DNA of 64,000 nt, taken from NCBI RefSeq assembly GCF_039888675.1, contig NZ_JBDQQR010000001.1, forward strand, positions 3,534,001-3,598,000, written 5' to 3'. The notes under the pieces are model-generated. The model was not told the DNA's origin. It saw only the letters and a program-made list of their open reading frames with translations, and searched no databases. Origin of the DNA: Mesorhizobium sp. CAU 1732. GTDB taxonomy: Bacteria; Pseudomonadota; Alphaproteobacteria; Rhizobiales; Rhizobiaceae. A program made the translations under genes and the position numbers. This document shows, piece after piece, positions 25,572-33,445 of this stretch; position 1 is the first letter of the stretch, and every line of letters starts with the position of its first letter.

Positions 25572-26786
25572 ATGGCCGATACGACTGACGCGACGATGTC
25601 CCCCTGGAAGCCGATCAAGGCCACCGCGGTTCTGGTTCTGGCCGATGGAACGGTCATCGAGGGACAGGGACTTGGCGCGGTCGGCCATGTCGTAGCCGAG
25701 GTCTGCTTCAACACCGCGTTGACCGGCTATCAGGAAATCCTCACCGACCCGTCCTACGCCAGCCAGATCGTCACCTTCACCTTCCCCCACATCGGCAATG
25801 TCGGCGCCAATGGCGAGGACATCGAGGATTTGACGCCCGCTGCCCGCACCGGCGCGGTCGGCGCGATCTTCAAGGCCGACATCACCAACCCGTCCAATTA
25901 TCGCTCAGCGGACCATCTCGATGCGTGGCTGAAGCGCCGCGGCGTGATCGCCATGAGCGGTCTCGACACCCGCGCCCTCACCGCCCTCATCCGCGAAAAG
26001 GGCACGCCGAACGCGGTCATCGCGCATGCACCCGACGGCGTCTTCGACATCGAGGCGCTGAAGGCGGCCGCGCGTGAGTGGTCCGGCCTCGTCGGTCTCG
26101 ACCTCGCCAAGGCAGCGACCTCCGGCCAGTCCTCGTCATGGAGCGAGACGCCCTGGGTCTGGGACGAAGGCTATGGCGAGCAGTCGGCCCCCTCGATGCA
26201 TGTCGTCGCGATCGACTACGGCGTCAAGCGCAACATCCTTCGCCTCATCGCCGGTCTCGGCGCGAAGGTCACCGTCGTTCCCGCCACAACCTCGGCCGAC
26301 GACATCCTCGCCATGAAGCCGGACGGCGTCTTCCTGTCGAACGGTCCCGGCGATCCGGCCGCGACCGGCGACTACGCCGTGCCGGTGATCCAGGACCTCC
26401 TGAAGGCCGATGTGCCCGTCTTCGGCATCTGCCTCGGCCACCAGATGCTGGCGCTCGCCGTCGGCGGCAAGACGGTGAAGATGCACCAGGGCCACCACGG
26501 CGCGAACCATCCGGTGAAGGACCACACCACCGGCAAGGTCGAGATCGTGTCGATGAACCACGGCTTCGCGGTGGATTCGAAGTCTCTGCCGGAAGGCGTT
26601 GAAGAGACTCACGTTTCGCTCTTCGACGGTTCCAACTGCGGCATCGCGCTCACCGGCAAGCCGGTCTTCTCCGTCCAGCATCACCCGGAAGCGTCGCCCG
26701 GCCCGCAGGATTCCCACTACCTCTTCCGCCGCTTCGCGAACCTCATCCGTGAGCGCAAGGGCGAGCCGGCTCTGGCCGAGCGCTGA
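25572..26786 (+). CDS. carA: Carbamoyl-phosphate synthase small subunit (glutaminase)
   Basis: A 404-residue protein. The N-terminal CPSase domain has [17 protein letters not shown] and [16 protein letters not shown]. The C-terminal class I glutamine amidotransferase has the nucleophile Cys287 in FGICLGHQ, and the His/Glu pair in [10 protein letters not shown]. It hydrolyses glutamine and channels ammonia to CarB for arginine and pyrimidine synthesis. The ATG at 25572 follows ACGGAGAC. carB is 17 kb further along the same strand rather than adjacent. Confidence 0.97.
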   Translation: MADTTDATMSPWKPIKATAVLVLADGTVIEGQGLGAVGHVVAEVCFNTALTGYQEILTDPSYASQIVTFTFPHIGNVGANGEDIEDLTPAARTGAVGAIFKADITNPSNYRSADHLDAWLKRRGVIAMSGLDTRALTALIREKGTPNAVIAHAPDGVFDIEALKAAAREWSGLVGLDLAKAATSGQSSSWSETPWVWDEGYGEQSAPSMHVVAIDYGVKRNILRLIAGLGAKVTVVPATTSADDILAMKPDGVFLSNGPGDPAATGDYAVPVIQDLLKADVPVFGICLGHQMLALAVGGKTVKMHQGHHGANHPVKDHTTGKVEIVSMNHGFAVDSKSLPEGVEETHVSLFDGSNCGIALTGKPVFSVQHHPEASPGPQDSHYLFRRFANLIRERKGEPALAER

Positions 26787-26789
26787 GGT

Positions 26790-27104
26790 TCAGAAATTCC
26801 GGGCGCTGTCGCTGCGCAGCGGCTCCCAGACGCTGATCTCGCGCTCGCCCTCCAGAAGTTCGGGCAGCGCCGCATGCCACTCCGCGCGGTAAGGCCGCGC
26901 GAGTTGCACGTTCACCACGTCGTCGTGATCCGCCCAGGTTTCGTGCAGAAGGTAGCGGCCGGGGCGTTCGGGGTCGCGATGCAGCGTGGCGTTGATATAA
27001 GTTTCCTCCACGCGCATGGCGTCGAGCACCCCGTTGAGCAGGGACAGGAAGCGCGCCTCCTGCCCCTGCCGCACGGTGAATCCGATGATGTAGGTCACGC
27101 TCAT
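26790..27104 (-). CDS. Antibiotic biosynthesis monooxygenase (ABM) domain protein
   Basis: A 104-residue ferredoxin-like fold with YIIGFTVRQGQEARFLSLLNGVLDAM, ETYINATLHRDPERPGRYLLHETWADHDDV and a closing helix with WHAALPEL. ABM proteins (YgiN/HmoB-like) are small dimers that oxidise quinones or degrade haem, but many have no known role. The ATG at 27104 follows AAGGAG. It is convergent with carA, 3 bp away. Confidence 0.88.
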   Translation of the reverse strand: MSVTYIIGFTVRQGQEARFLSLLNGVLDAMRVEETYINATLHRDPERPGRYLLHETWADHDDVVNVQLARPYRAEWHAALPELLEGEREISVWEPLRSDSARNF

Positions 27105-27195
27105 GCCAATTCTCCTTCGCTGGCGTCCGTTGCAAAGGACATGCACCAGCGAAGGAATGAACGCGATTACCTGTCAGGTCATATCGGCAGGTTGA

Positions 27196-28101
27196 TCACA
27201 CCGGGTTGTTGAACGTGTCGCAATCCGCCAGGCGGCCATTCGCGAACCCGTTCTGGAACCATGTCGCGCGCTGTTCCGACGTTCCGTGGTTGAAACTCTC
27301 CGGCACGACATAGCCCTGCGTGCGGCGCTGCAGCGTGTCGTCGCCGATCTGGTGCGCGGCGTTGAGCGCTTCCTCGATGTCGCCCTCTTCCAGCAAACCC
27401 TTCTGATCGGTGAAGTGCGCCCAGATGCCGGCGAAGCAATCCGCCTGCAACTCGACGCGGATCGACATCTCGTTCGCCTCGGTCTGGCTCATGGCCTGCC
27501 GCTGGCGGTTGAATTCCGGCAGCACGCCGATCAGGTTCTGGACGTGATGGCCGACCTCGTGCGCCACCACATAGGCCTGCGCGAAGTCGCCCGACGCGCC
27601 GAAGCGCTGCGACAGCTCGTCGAAGAAATCGGTATCCAGATAGAGCCTGCTGTCGCCCGGACAGTAGAACGGGCCTGACGCCGACGAGGCGAAGCCGCAG
27701 GCCGACTGAACCTGCCCCGCGAAGAGCACGAGCGCCGGCTCGCGATAGGTCTGGCCTTCCGCCTGGAAGATGCCGTTCCAGACGTCCTCCGTTTCGGCCA
27801 GCACGACGGACACGAACTGGGCCTGCTCATCGGTCGGACGGTCGCCCGTCGCGCCATCCCGGCTGATCTGCGGATTGGTGGCCGGCCCGCCGCCTTCGAG
27901 GATCTGCATCGGATCGATGCCGCATGCGCGCAGCACGAAGAACAGCACGATCAGGATGACGATGCCCGAAAGGCCGCCACCGCCGACGCCACGACCGAGC
28001 GGAATCTGGATCGGACGCCCGGACCGGCCGAAGCCTCCACCGCCGCCCTGCCCGCGGCGATCCTCGACATTGCTACTTTCCCGACGGCCTCTCCAACGCA
28101 T
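27196..28101 (-). CDS. Neutral zinc metallopeptidase (YpfJ family)
   Basis: A 301-residue protein. It begins MRWRGRRESSNVEDRRGQ, has a Gly-rich stretch, and a single membrane segment (about residues 44-59, SGIVILIVLFFVLRACG). The zinc motif HEVGHHVQNLIG lies in the outer domain, and RVELQADCFAGIWAH supplies the downstream glutamate/aspartate region. A Cys pair may form a disulfide. This is the YpfJ/zinc_peptidase family, a membrane-anchored periplasmic peptidase of unknown target. Length is normal. Confidence 0.93.
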   Translation of the reverse strand: MRWRGRRESSNVEDRRGQGGGGGFGRSGRPIQIPLGRGVGGGGLSGIVILIVLFFVLRACGIDPMQILEGGGPATNPQISRDGATGDRPTDEQAQFVSVVLAETEDVWNGIFQAEGQTYREPALVLFAGQVQSACGFASSASGPFYCPGDSRLYLDTDFFDELSQRFGASGDFAQAYVVAHEVGHHVQNLIGVLPEFNRQRQAMSQTEANEMSIRVELQADCFAGIWAHFTDQKGLLEEGDIEEALNAAHQIGDDTLQRRTQGYVVPESFNHGTSEQRATWFQNGFANGRLADCDTFNNPV

Positions 28102-28284
28102 CTGCGCTTCCCTCGATATGCGGCATCGCCACCGGGCGTTCGCCGTCGTTCATGGATCGAAATTAGCGCAAGCCGAGAGCCCGCGAAAGTGTCCATGCGC
28201 GCAACGCATGAACACGGGCGCGGTTCCGCTCCACGACCGCCGAGAGAGCGCCGGAACGCGGCCGCTTCCCCACTGCGCCGGACC

Positions 28285-28458
28285 TCAGTCCCCGCCGCGC
28301 CGGTCCGAGCTCATCGCGCGTTCCTCGAAGCGCTCCGCGCCCTTCTTCAGGTCGGAGCCCTTCTGCGCCTCGACCTTGCGCTCTTCCGTCTCGGCAGCCT
28401 TCTTGAGCCCCGCTGCGGCGTCCTTGCCCTTTTTGGTGGGTGCGTTCTCGACGGCCAT
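28285..28458 (-). CDS. Small charged protein of unknown function
   Basis: A 57-residue Lys/Glu/Ala-rich protein (MAVENAPTKKGKDAAAGLKK and on), predicted to be one or two amphipathic helices. The ATG at 28458 has GGAGG seven bases upstream; an ATG two codons earlier is too close to the SD. It ends SSDRRGGD. I do not recognise the family. The good SD, charge pattern and lack of a competing gene make it likely to be real. Confidence 0.6.
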   Translation of the reverse strand: MAVENAPTKKGKDAAAGLKKAAETEERKVEAQKGSDLKKGAERFEERAMSSDRRGGD

Positions 28459-28602
28459 GACCATTCCTCCGCTGGCGGATGATCCCGCCTGACAGGAAGA
28501 ATGCGCAGCGGGCAACAGCGTTCCGCCCGGCGCTGTCTAGCGCCAGGCCGTGAAACCAAAAATGCGCAATGACCGAGATGGGGTGAAAAGCGCACCGGCA
28601 GG

Positions 28603-29055
28603 TCATGAGGTGTCGTGGGCCGGATGCGGTGCGCCGGGGACGAGCGCCACGAGCCGCGACAGAACGGCAAGCGCGTCGCGAAGCGCCGGCATCCGACATG
28701 CTAGCATCCGACTGGGCGGCACCGCGGCAGGTTCGCCGCCGATCCGCCTGCACGCGGCGGAGAGCCGCCTTGCCTGCCGGTCGAGCAGCCTTGCCAGCGC
28801 GCGAAGGCTGATTGCGAGACGCACGGCATCCGCAGGGCCTGTGCCCGCCGGGAGGATCGGCATCGACGCGGCGTCCGGGCCGCCGGCGAAGTCGCGCGCC
28901 ACGGCCTCGGCCTGCCGCAGGAACCACAGGACCAGGCGTCGCACGGCGGGGGAGCGGCCGGAGGCGCGCTCGGCCAGAACCGCAAGCGTGCAGAGCATGG
29001 CGACGATGCGGCCGAGTGCTGCCCGTTCCTCCTCCATCGCCCGCTTCCAGTCCAT
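28603..29055 (-). CDS. Conserved hypothetical protein (Hyphomicrobiales type)
   Basis: A 150-residue protein, starting MDWKRAMEEERAALGRIVAMLCTLAVLAE and then RRLVLWFLRQAEAVARDF. It is almost all helix and Arg/Ala-rich with weakly hydrophobic segments. Similar proteins starting MDW..AIE.NREAL.R are, to my recollection, frequent in Hyphomicrobiales, with no function assigned. The ATG at 29055 matches that start. The upstream 200 bp (29056-29255) hold only a short direct repeat (TGCTGACAC, twice) and no gene. Confidence 0.65.
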   Translation of the reverse strand: MDWKRAMEEERAALGRIVAMLCTLAVLAERASGRSPAVRRLVLWFLRQAEAVARDFAGGPDAASMPILPAGTGPADAVRLAISLRALARLLDRQARRLSAACRRIGGEPAAVPPSRMLACRMPALRDALAVLSRLVALVPGAPHPAHDTS

Positions 29056-29255
29056 CGCCGCCACTCCGTTGTGAAGCAGGCATTGTCGGGGAGGCGCGGA
29101 GGGAGGTGGACAGAATTTATGGCAGATTGCTGACACATGCTGACACCGTGATGTGTATGGGCGTGGCCAAAAGCGGTTGTGGAAAAGGGACGGCGGTTGT
29201 GGGGTGGGTTGCTGACCGGCAGCTTTGTTGTGAAATCAGATAGATAGCTGCCGCG

Positions 29256-30155
29256 TCACCGACACCGGACTATGATTACGCCCGCTGTCGCGATCAGCAG
29301 CATTCCGATCACTTCGCTCCAGGTGGGTGTCTGCGACAGTAGGAGGAAGCTCCAAAGTGCCGCGAACGGCAGATAGGCGTTATCGAATACGCCGATCGTC
29401 GTTGCGGAAGCAAGTTGATAGGCTTTGGCAACGGCGACTTCGATAACCGGATGCATAAGTGCCAGAAAGAGGATCAGCCCCCAATCGGCTGGTTGGAGTC
29501 TTGGCCAAGCGGAGAACACGAAACCCTCCGCATGCGTCGGAGCAAGAACCAACAGCGTAAGGACGCCAATCGCCCCACAGATCACGAGCACGAGATTGAG
29601 ATTCAGCGCCAGCGTGACGGGATCCTCATTTTGGCACCGGCGGCCTGTAACAAGTGCTGCGATCGCGTAGAGAAATGCTGCTGCGATGGCCAAGAGGGCA
29701 ACCGGGGATGGCTCGCTGCCCCATGGGTTGACGGCGACTAGGACGCCGAAAAAGGCTATCGCAACCGCCGCTGCCTTGGCCAGTCCGATCGCCTCCCCGA
29801 ACACAACTCTTGATAAAAGCGCCATCCAGACGGGGGCCGTGTAGTAGCAGGCGGCAGCGAGCGAGAGCGACATGAACGGGAGTGCCGCGTAATAGCTGAT
29901 CCACATTCCAGCAAGGCACAGACTGCGGACCCAAACCCACCGCGACCCCAAGAGGCTGATGCGTTGCGAGCGGCTCGAAAATGCCGAGACGAAAGCCAAG
30001 ATGCAAAGTATTGCAAATGTCGATCGGAGAAACACAAGTTGCGCCAGCGCAAGGCGCTCTCCGGCACCTTTGACCAAGGCATCGGACAAAGCGAGCAACA
30101 GCACCGCGACGAGGATGCTGAAGATGCCGACATTGCGCGTGGCGAGCTTGTCCAT
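29256..30155 (-). CDS. EamA/DMT family transporter
   Basis: A 299-residue membrane protein with ten hydrophobic segments in two EamA repeats. Repeat one shows LLLALSDALVKGAGERLALAQLVFLRSTFA and SLSLAAACYYTAPVWMALLSRVVFGE; repeat two ends HPVIEVAVAKAYQLASATTIGVFDNAYLPFAALW. It should export a metabolite or amino acid. The ATG at 30155 is chosen; the reading to 30188 adds a non-conserved leader. It is divergent from a LysR regulator with 86 bp between, so that regulator is its likely control. Confidence 0.88.
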   Translation of the reverse strand: MDKLATRNVGIFSILVAVLLLALSDALVKGAGERLALAQLVFLRSTFAILCILAFVSAFSSRSQRISLLGSRWVWVRSLCLAGMWISYYAALPFMSLSLAAACYYTAPVWMALLSRVVFGEAIGLAKAAAVAIAFFGVLVAVNPWGSEPSPVALLAIAAAFLYAIAALVTGRRCQNEDPVTLALNLNLVLVICGAIGVLTLLVLAPTHAEGFVFSAWPRLQPADWGLILFLALMHPVIEVAVAKAYQLASATTIGVFDNAYLPFAALWSFLLLSQTPTWSEVIGMLLIATAGVIIVRCR

Positions 30156-30241
30156 AGGCTTCTCATTCCTTTGAAGCCTACTGATCAATGCATGAGGGTC
30201 GTGTTAAATGAAAAATCCCACATCAACCATGAGCCTACGGA

Positions 30242-31144
30242 ATGGAAAACTCTCTTCGCAGTCTTCCCTCGCTGTCGAGGCTGAGACCCTTCGAGGCGGC
30301 CGCGAGGCTGGAAAGCTTCACGCGCGCGGCGACGGAGCTTGGCCTCACACAGACGGCGGTGAGCAAGCAGATCGCAGCCCTCGAGCTGGAACTCGGCGCA
30401 CTCCTTTTTGACCGGAGGAATCGCGCGGTATTTTTGACGGATGAGGGCAGGCGCTTCGGGCGGGTCGTGTCGGCCGCGCTTGCCGACATCGCGGCTGAAG
30501 CTTCTCTTTTGAGCGATCATCGCAAGTCGACTGGGGTGGTCCTTCACTGCCAGCTATGCGAAGCAATCTATTGGTTGATGCCCCGGCTTTCGGACTTTCA
30601 CGAGCGCCATCCGTCGGTGGAGGTCCGCATCGTGACGTCGGTGGAACCGATCACCAAAGCCAGCAAACCTTTCGATATCGCCATCCAGTCAACTGGCCGT
30701 CCCTCTGGTGCAACTCAACTGCTGTTCACCGCACCCGACGAAATTTATCCGGTCTGCGCGCCAGGCTTGATCGATGATCGAGCATTGCCGCTTTCTCCGG
30801 GTGACCTGAACGCGTTCCCACTGCTCGCGCACCGGGTGTCTCCGCAGGAGTGGATGGAGTGGCAGGACTGGTTCGTTGCAATCGGAGTGGCCGGGCCACG
30901 CGCTCGGTTGGTCACCTTCGACAGTTTCCCGTTAACGCTCCAAGCAGCGATCGCCGGGCGCGGCATGGCGCTTGGATGGGACCGAACCGTCGGCAATCTT
31001 GTCGCTGAGGGAAAGCTCGTCCGCCCGTGCGCGGAAAGCGTTCGTCGACCATCCGACATATCGGTTTTCCGAGGCTCACGGCGTGGTCCACGCAAGGCTG
31101 TTCAAGCGCTGCGAGAATGGCTGGAGCAGCAACTAATCGACTGA
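30242..31144 (+). CDS. LysR family regulator (GcvA-like)
   Basis: A 300-residue regulator. The winged helix at about residues 10-70 has LRPFEAAARLESFTRAATELGLTQTAVSKQIAALELELGALLFDR, the GcvA-like form. The substrate domain follows, with FPLLAHRVSPQEWMEWQDWF and AAIAGRGMALGWDRTVGNLVAEGKLVRP. The group often senses an amino acid. It is divergent from the EamA exporter and probably turns it on in response to the exported compound. Confidence 0.9.
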   Translation: MENSLRSLPSLSRLRPFEAAARLESFTRAATELGLTQTAVSKQIAALELELGALLFDRRNRAVFLTDEGRRFGRVVSAALADIAAEASLLSDHRKSTGVVLHCQLCEAIYWLMPRLSDFHERHPSVEVRIVTSVEPITKASKPFDIAIQSTGRPSGATQLLFTAPDEIYPVCAPGLIDDRALPLSPGDLNAFPLLAHRVSPQEWMEWQDWFVAIGVAGPRARLVTFDSFPLTLQAAIAGRGMALGWDRTVGNLVAEGKLVRPCAESVRRPSDISVFRGSRRGPRKAVQALREWLEQQLID

Positions 31145-31577
31145 CGGTCGTGCCCGCTTTCCGGCAGTGCTACCGAAGCCGGGAAAGTCTACAATGGGGT
31201 CGTTTCCGACCGAGACGTTCAGATTGAGGCCTAACTTAACTCACGCCCAAACGAGCCCGCCCACATCGTTAATCAACTGTTAAACCGCTTCACGCTAGCG
31301 TCCGGCATGCACCACAAAAGAGCCCGCCGCGACGAACGATGAACGGCCTGACCCCGCTGATCGACCTGGCCACGCAACGCAGCCTCGACCTGTTCTTCAG
31401 GGTCGGCCAGGGTTATCTCGCGCGCTCCGATCGCGACGCCGCGCAGAAGCAGCCGGGCTGGGGCCTCAGCCCGATCGGCGTCCAGTCCCGAGCCGAAGCC
31501 CGCATCGTAGTGACCCTCGGCCACAAGCCCCGCGACGGCGTGCTCCACGCATGGCCCGGCGGCAATCCGAAGACGCG
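31145..31577. other. Intergenic region with one doubtful small reading frame
   Basis: An 83-codon frame at 31339-31590 (plus strand, MNGLTPLIDLATQRSLDLFF) would overlap the end of the Fic gene by 13 bp. A 91-codon frame on the other strand covers the same DNA. Neither has a good SD or a family I recognise, so I call neither. No RNA gene, repeat or terminator is evident. Confidence 0.4.
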
Positions 31578-32153
31578 TCAGCCTATGTAGGCCTGGATCA
31601 ACGCCGCGAGGGACGCTTCACTTTCCACGAAGCTTTCCACCATTGCCGACAAAACACGTTCGGGGTCGAGGACCTCATCGTCAACCTCGAAGCCGGAATT
31701 CGCGGCGAGTAGGGTCAGGAATGTGAGCTGGGTGCGCCCGTTGCCTTCGCGAAACGGGTGTGTGGCGTTGATGTCGGCGAGCAATTTTGCGGTTTTCCGG
31801 GCGAAAATATCGGGCGGCGCGGCGCTCAGCGCGTCAGGGTCTCCGTACAGGTCGAACGCCTTCGTCAGCCAGTCCATGATATATTCCGGGTAGCAGAACC
31901 AGTTGCCCCCCTTGCCGATACGGATCGTGCGAATCTCGCCAGCCCAAACGTACACATCCTGGAACAGGTGATGGTGCAGGCTGCGATAGTGGGAGACGTC
32001 GAGATTTCCGGCAGGAAGGGGCTCGTTCGCCCGTATCAGGAACAGTCCGAGCTCGGCTTCGTCGAGTTCGGACTGATCATGAATGTCGAGAAGATTCCGC
32101 AGGACCGTTGAGCCGGGATAGCAAAGCGGATCGTTCTCGGCAACATAGGGCAC
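31578..32153 (-). CDS. Fic family protein (AMP-transferase type)
   Basis: A 191-residue Fic domain. The active loop is HPFREGNGR at residues 132-140 (His132 as base, Arg140), an exact match to HxFx(D/E)GNGR. The flap region is IRIGKGGNWFCYPEYI (about 77-92), which places the target residue. Fic enzymes usually move AMP from ATP to a Ser/Thr/Tyr of a target protein. No (S/T)xxxE(G/N) inhibitory motif is seen within the protein. It follows a 67-residue gene by 6 bp, the order expected for antitoxin-toxin pairs such as VbhA-VbhT. Confidence 0.92.
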   Translation of the reverse strand: MPYVAENDPLCYPGSTVLRNLLDIHDQSELDEAELGLFLIRANEPLPAGNLDVSHYRSLHHHLFQDVYVWAGEIRTIRIGKGGNWFCYPEYIMDWLTKAFDLYGDPDALSAAPPDIFARKTAKLLADINATHPFREGNGRTQLTFLTLLAANSGFEVDDEVLDPERVLSAMVESFVESEASLAALIQAYIG

Positions 32154-32159
32154 GCGCTT

Positions 32160-32363
32160 CTATCTCTTGCGAAGGGTTTCCTTGATCAAAGACCGGCGCT
32201 CGTCGCTGGTGAGGAATTTGCCGGACGCATCGCGCACCACATGGCTCATACGTTCGGACAGGTGCAGTCCTTCGACGGCACTGATTTTCTCGCCGCGCTT
32301 GCTGGTCAGGACAAAGCGGCCGGATTTGGCCTCGCGCATGATTTTGGTGTTTTTCATGGACAT
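32160..32363 (-). CDS. Small antitoxin-like protein preceding Fic
   Basis: A 67-residue protein, MSMKNTKIMREAKSGRFVL and on, basic, with a helical C-terminus (TSDERRSLIKETLRKR). Its place 6 bp before fic suggests it controls the Fic enzyme. The canonical Fic-inhibiting motif is absent: the closest is SKRGEK (S-xxx-E-K rather than G/N). It may instead be a DNA-binding or different type of antitoxin. The ATG at 32363 follows TAAGG. Family not recognised. Confidence 0.7.
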   Translation of the reverse strand: MSMKNTKIMREAKSGRFVLTSKRGEKISAVEGLHLSERMSHVVRDASGKFLTSDERRSLIKETLRKR

Positions 32364-32400
32364 AACCTTACACCGCAAGCACGAGCCCGGCAAAGAAATC

Positions 32401-33180
32401 TCAAACCCCGCCTGCCACCATCGGCGCTTCGTCACGGCGCAGGGTCAGCACCTCGACGCCGGTTTTCGTCACCGCGACCGTGTGCTCGAACTGGGCGGAG
32501 AGCTTGCGGTCGTTGGTCACGACCGTCCAGCCGTCGCTCGACGTCGACACCTTGCGGGTGCCCTGGTTGACCATCGGCTCGATGGTGAAGACCATGCCTT
32601 CGCGCAGTTTCACGCCCGTTCCCGGCCGGCCGAAATTGAGCACCTGCGGTTCCTCGTGCATCTCGCGGCCGATGCCATGGCCGCAATACTCCCGCACCAC
32701 CGAATAACCGTTCTTCCTGGCATGCCGTTCGATGGCGAAGCCGATGTCTCCGATATGCGCTCCGGGCCGGACCTGCCTGATGCCTTTCCACATCGCCTCC
32801 TGCGCGACCCGCACCAGCCGCTTTGCAGCGGGCGGGGCATCGCCGACCAGATAGGTCTTGCTCGAATCCGCGATAAAACCGTTCTTTTCGAGCGTGATGT
32901 CGAGATTGATGATGTCGCCGTCGCGGATGATCTCCTCGCCATCGGGCACCCCATGGCACACGACATGATTGATCGAGCAGTTCAGGACGTGTTTGAAGCC
33001 GTATTGCCCCTTGCTGGCCGGGCGCGCGGCAAGGTCAGCGGTGATGAAGCGGTCGACCAGATCGTTGACCTGCAAGGTCGACATGCCGGCGAGGTCCTGC
33101 CCGTCCAGCATCTCGAAGACCGAAGCCAGCAACCTGCCCGACACGCGCATCAGCGCCAGTTCGTCCGGGGTCTTGACCAT
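32401..33180 (-). CDS. map: Type I methionine aminopeptidase (probable second copy)
   Basis: A 259-residue enzyme with all five metal ligands: Asp94, Asp105, His168, Glu201 and Glu232, plus substrate-site His76. It cuts the initiator Met from nascent proteins. It resembles the short E. coli-type enzyme. From memory, the housekeeping alphaproteobacterial MetAP has an extra N-terminal stretch, so this is likely an accessory copy. It starts 1 bp after the stop of a ParD-like gene (TGA-C-ATG), so the two are coupled, with a 22-bp palindrome just upstream of the pair. See findings for the toxin-antitoxin-like reading. Confidence 0.95.
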   Translation of the reverse strand: MVKTPDELALMRVSGRLLASVFEMLDGQDLAGMSTLQVNDLVDRFITADLAARPASKGQYGFKHVLNCSINHVVCHGVPDGEEIIRDGDIINLDITLEKNGFIADSSKTYLVGDAPPAAKRLVRVAQEAMWKGIRQVRPGAHIGDIGFAIERHARKNGYSVVREYCGHGIGREMHEEPQVLNFGRPGTGVKLREGMVFTIEPMVNQGTRKVSTSSDGWTVVTNDRKLSAQFEHTVAVTKTGVEVLTLRRDEAPMVAGGV

Positions 33181-33181
33181 G

Positions 33182-33388
33182 TCAGGCGGCCGCTGCGTCC
33201 GGGAGACGCACATGCGCCGCCGAAAACTGCATCGTCACGATCTCGTTGAAGGACAACGTCGGATTGGCTTCGGCCAGCATGCCGATCTTCATCCAGAACT
33301 CGGCCTGCGCATTGATCGACCGGCACATCACCGCGCTGGCCCGCCGCGCATCCTCATGCAAGTCGTCGTCGATTTTCACGATACCCAT
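33182..33388 (-). CDS. ParD-like antitoxin family protein
   Basis: A 68-residue protein: MGIVKIDDDLHEDARRASAVMCRSINAQAEFWMKIGMLAEANP. The beta strand plus two helices fit a ribbon-helix-helix DNA-binding dimer of the ParD-like (PF11903) family. The conserved SINAQAEFW segment is typical. No ParE/RelE toxin is present; the next gene is a MetAP. A 22-bp palindrome 26 bp upstream is the likely autoregulatory site. The family call is from recalled consensus. Confidence 0.82.
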   Translation of the reverse strand: MGIVKIDDDLHEDARRASAVMCRSINAQAEFWMKIGMLAEANPTLSFNEIVTMQFSAAHVRLPDAAAA

Positions 33389-33413
33389 GAACGTCTCTCA
33401 AAGCCGGTGACCA

Positions 33414-33435
33414 TACGAACCATATATGGATCGTA
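33414..33435. promoter_or_regulatory. 22-bp near-perfect palindrome, probable operator of the ParD-like/map operon
   Basis: TACGAACCATATATGGATCGTA is self-complementary apart from one mismatched pair. It lies 26-47 bp upstream of the ParD-like start codon. The core CCATATATGG is fully symmetrical. Its length and two-fold symmetry suit a ribbon-helix-helix repressor, and the promoter may overlap it. Confidence 0.75.
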
Positions 33436-33445
33436 CATCGCCCGG

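Noticed and set aside
29128..29146. Direct repeat TGCTGACAC twice, 1 bp apart
   Set aside because: Too short to be a CRISPR or att site, with no nearby integrase; perhaps a regulator half-site pair, but no support.
31273..31590. Two overlapping small frames on opposite strands
   Set aside because: Neither has a strong SD, a family or a conserved look, and the plus-strand one overlaps the Fic gene end.
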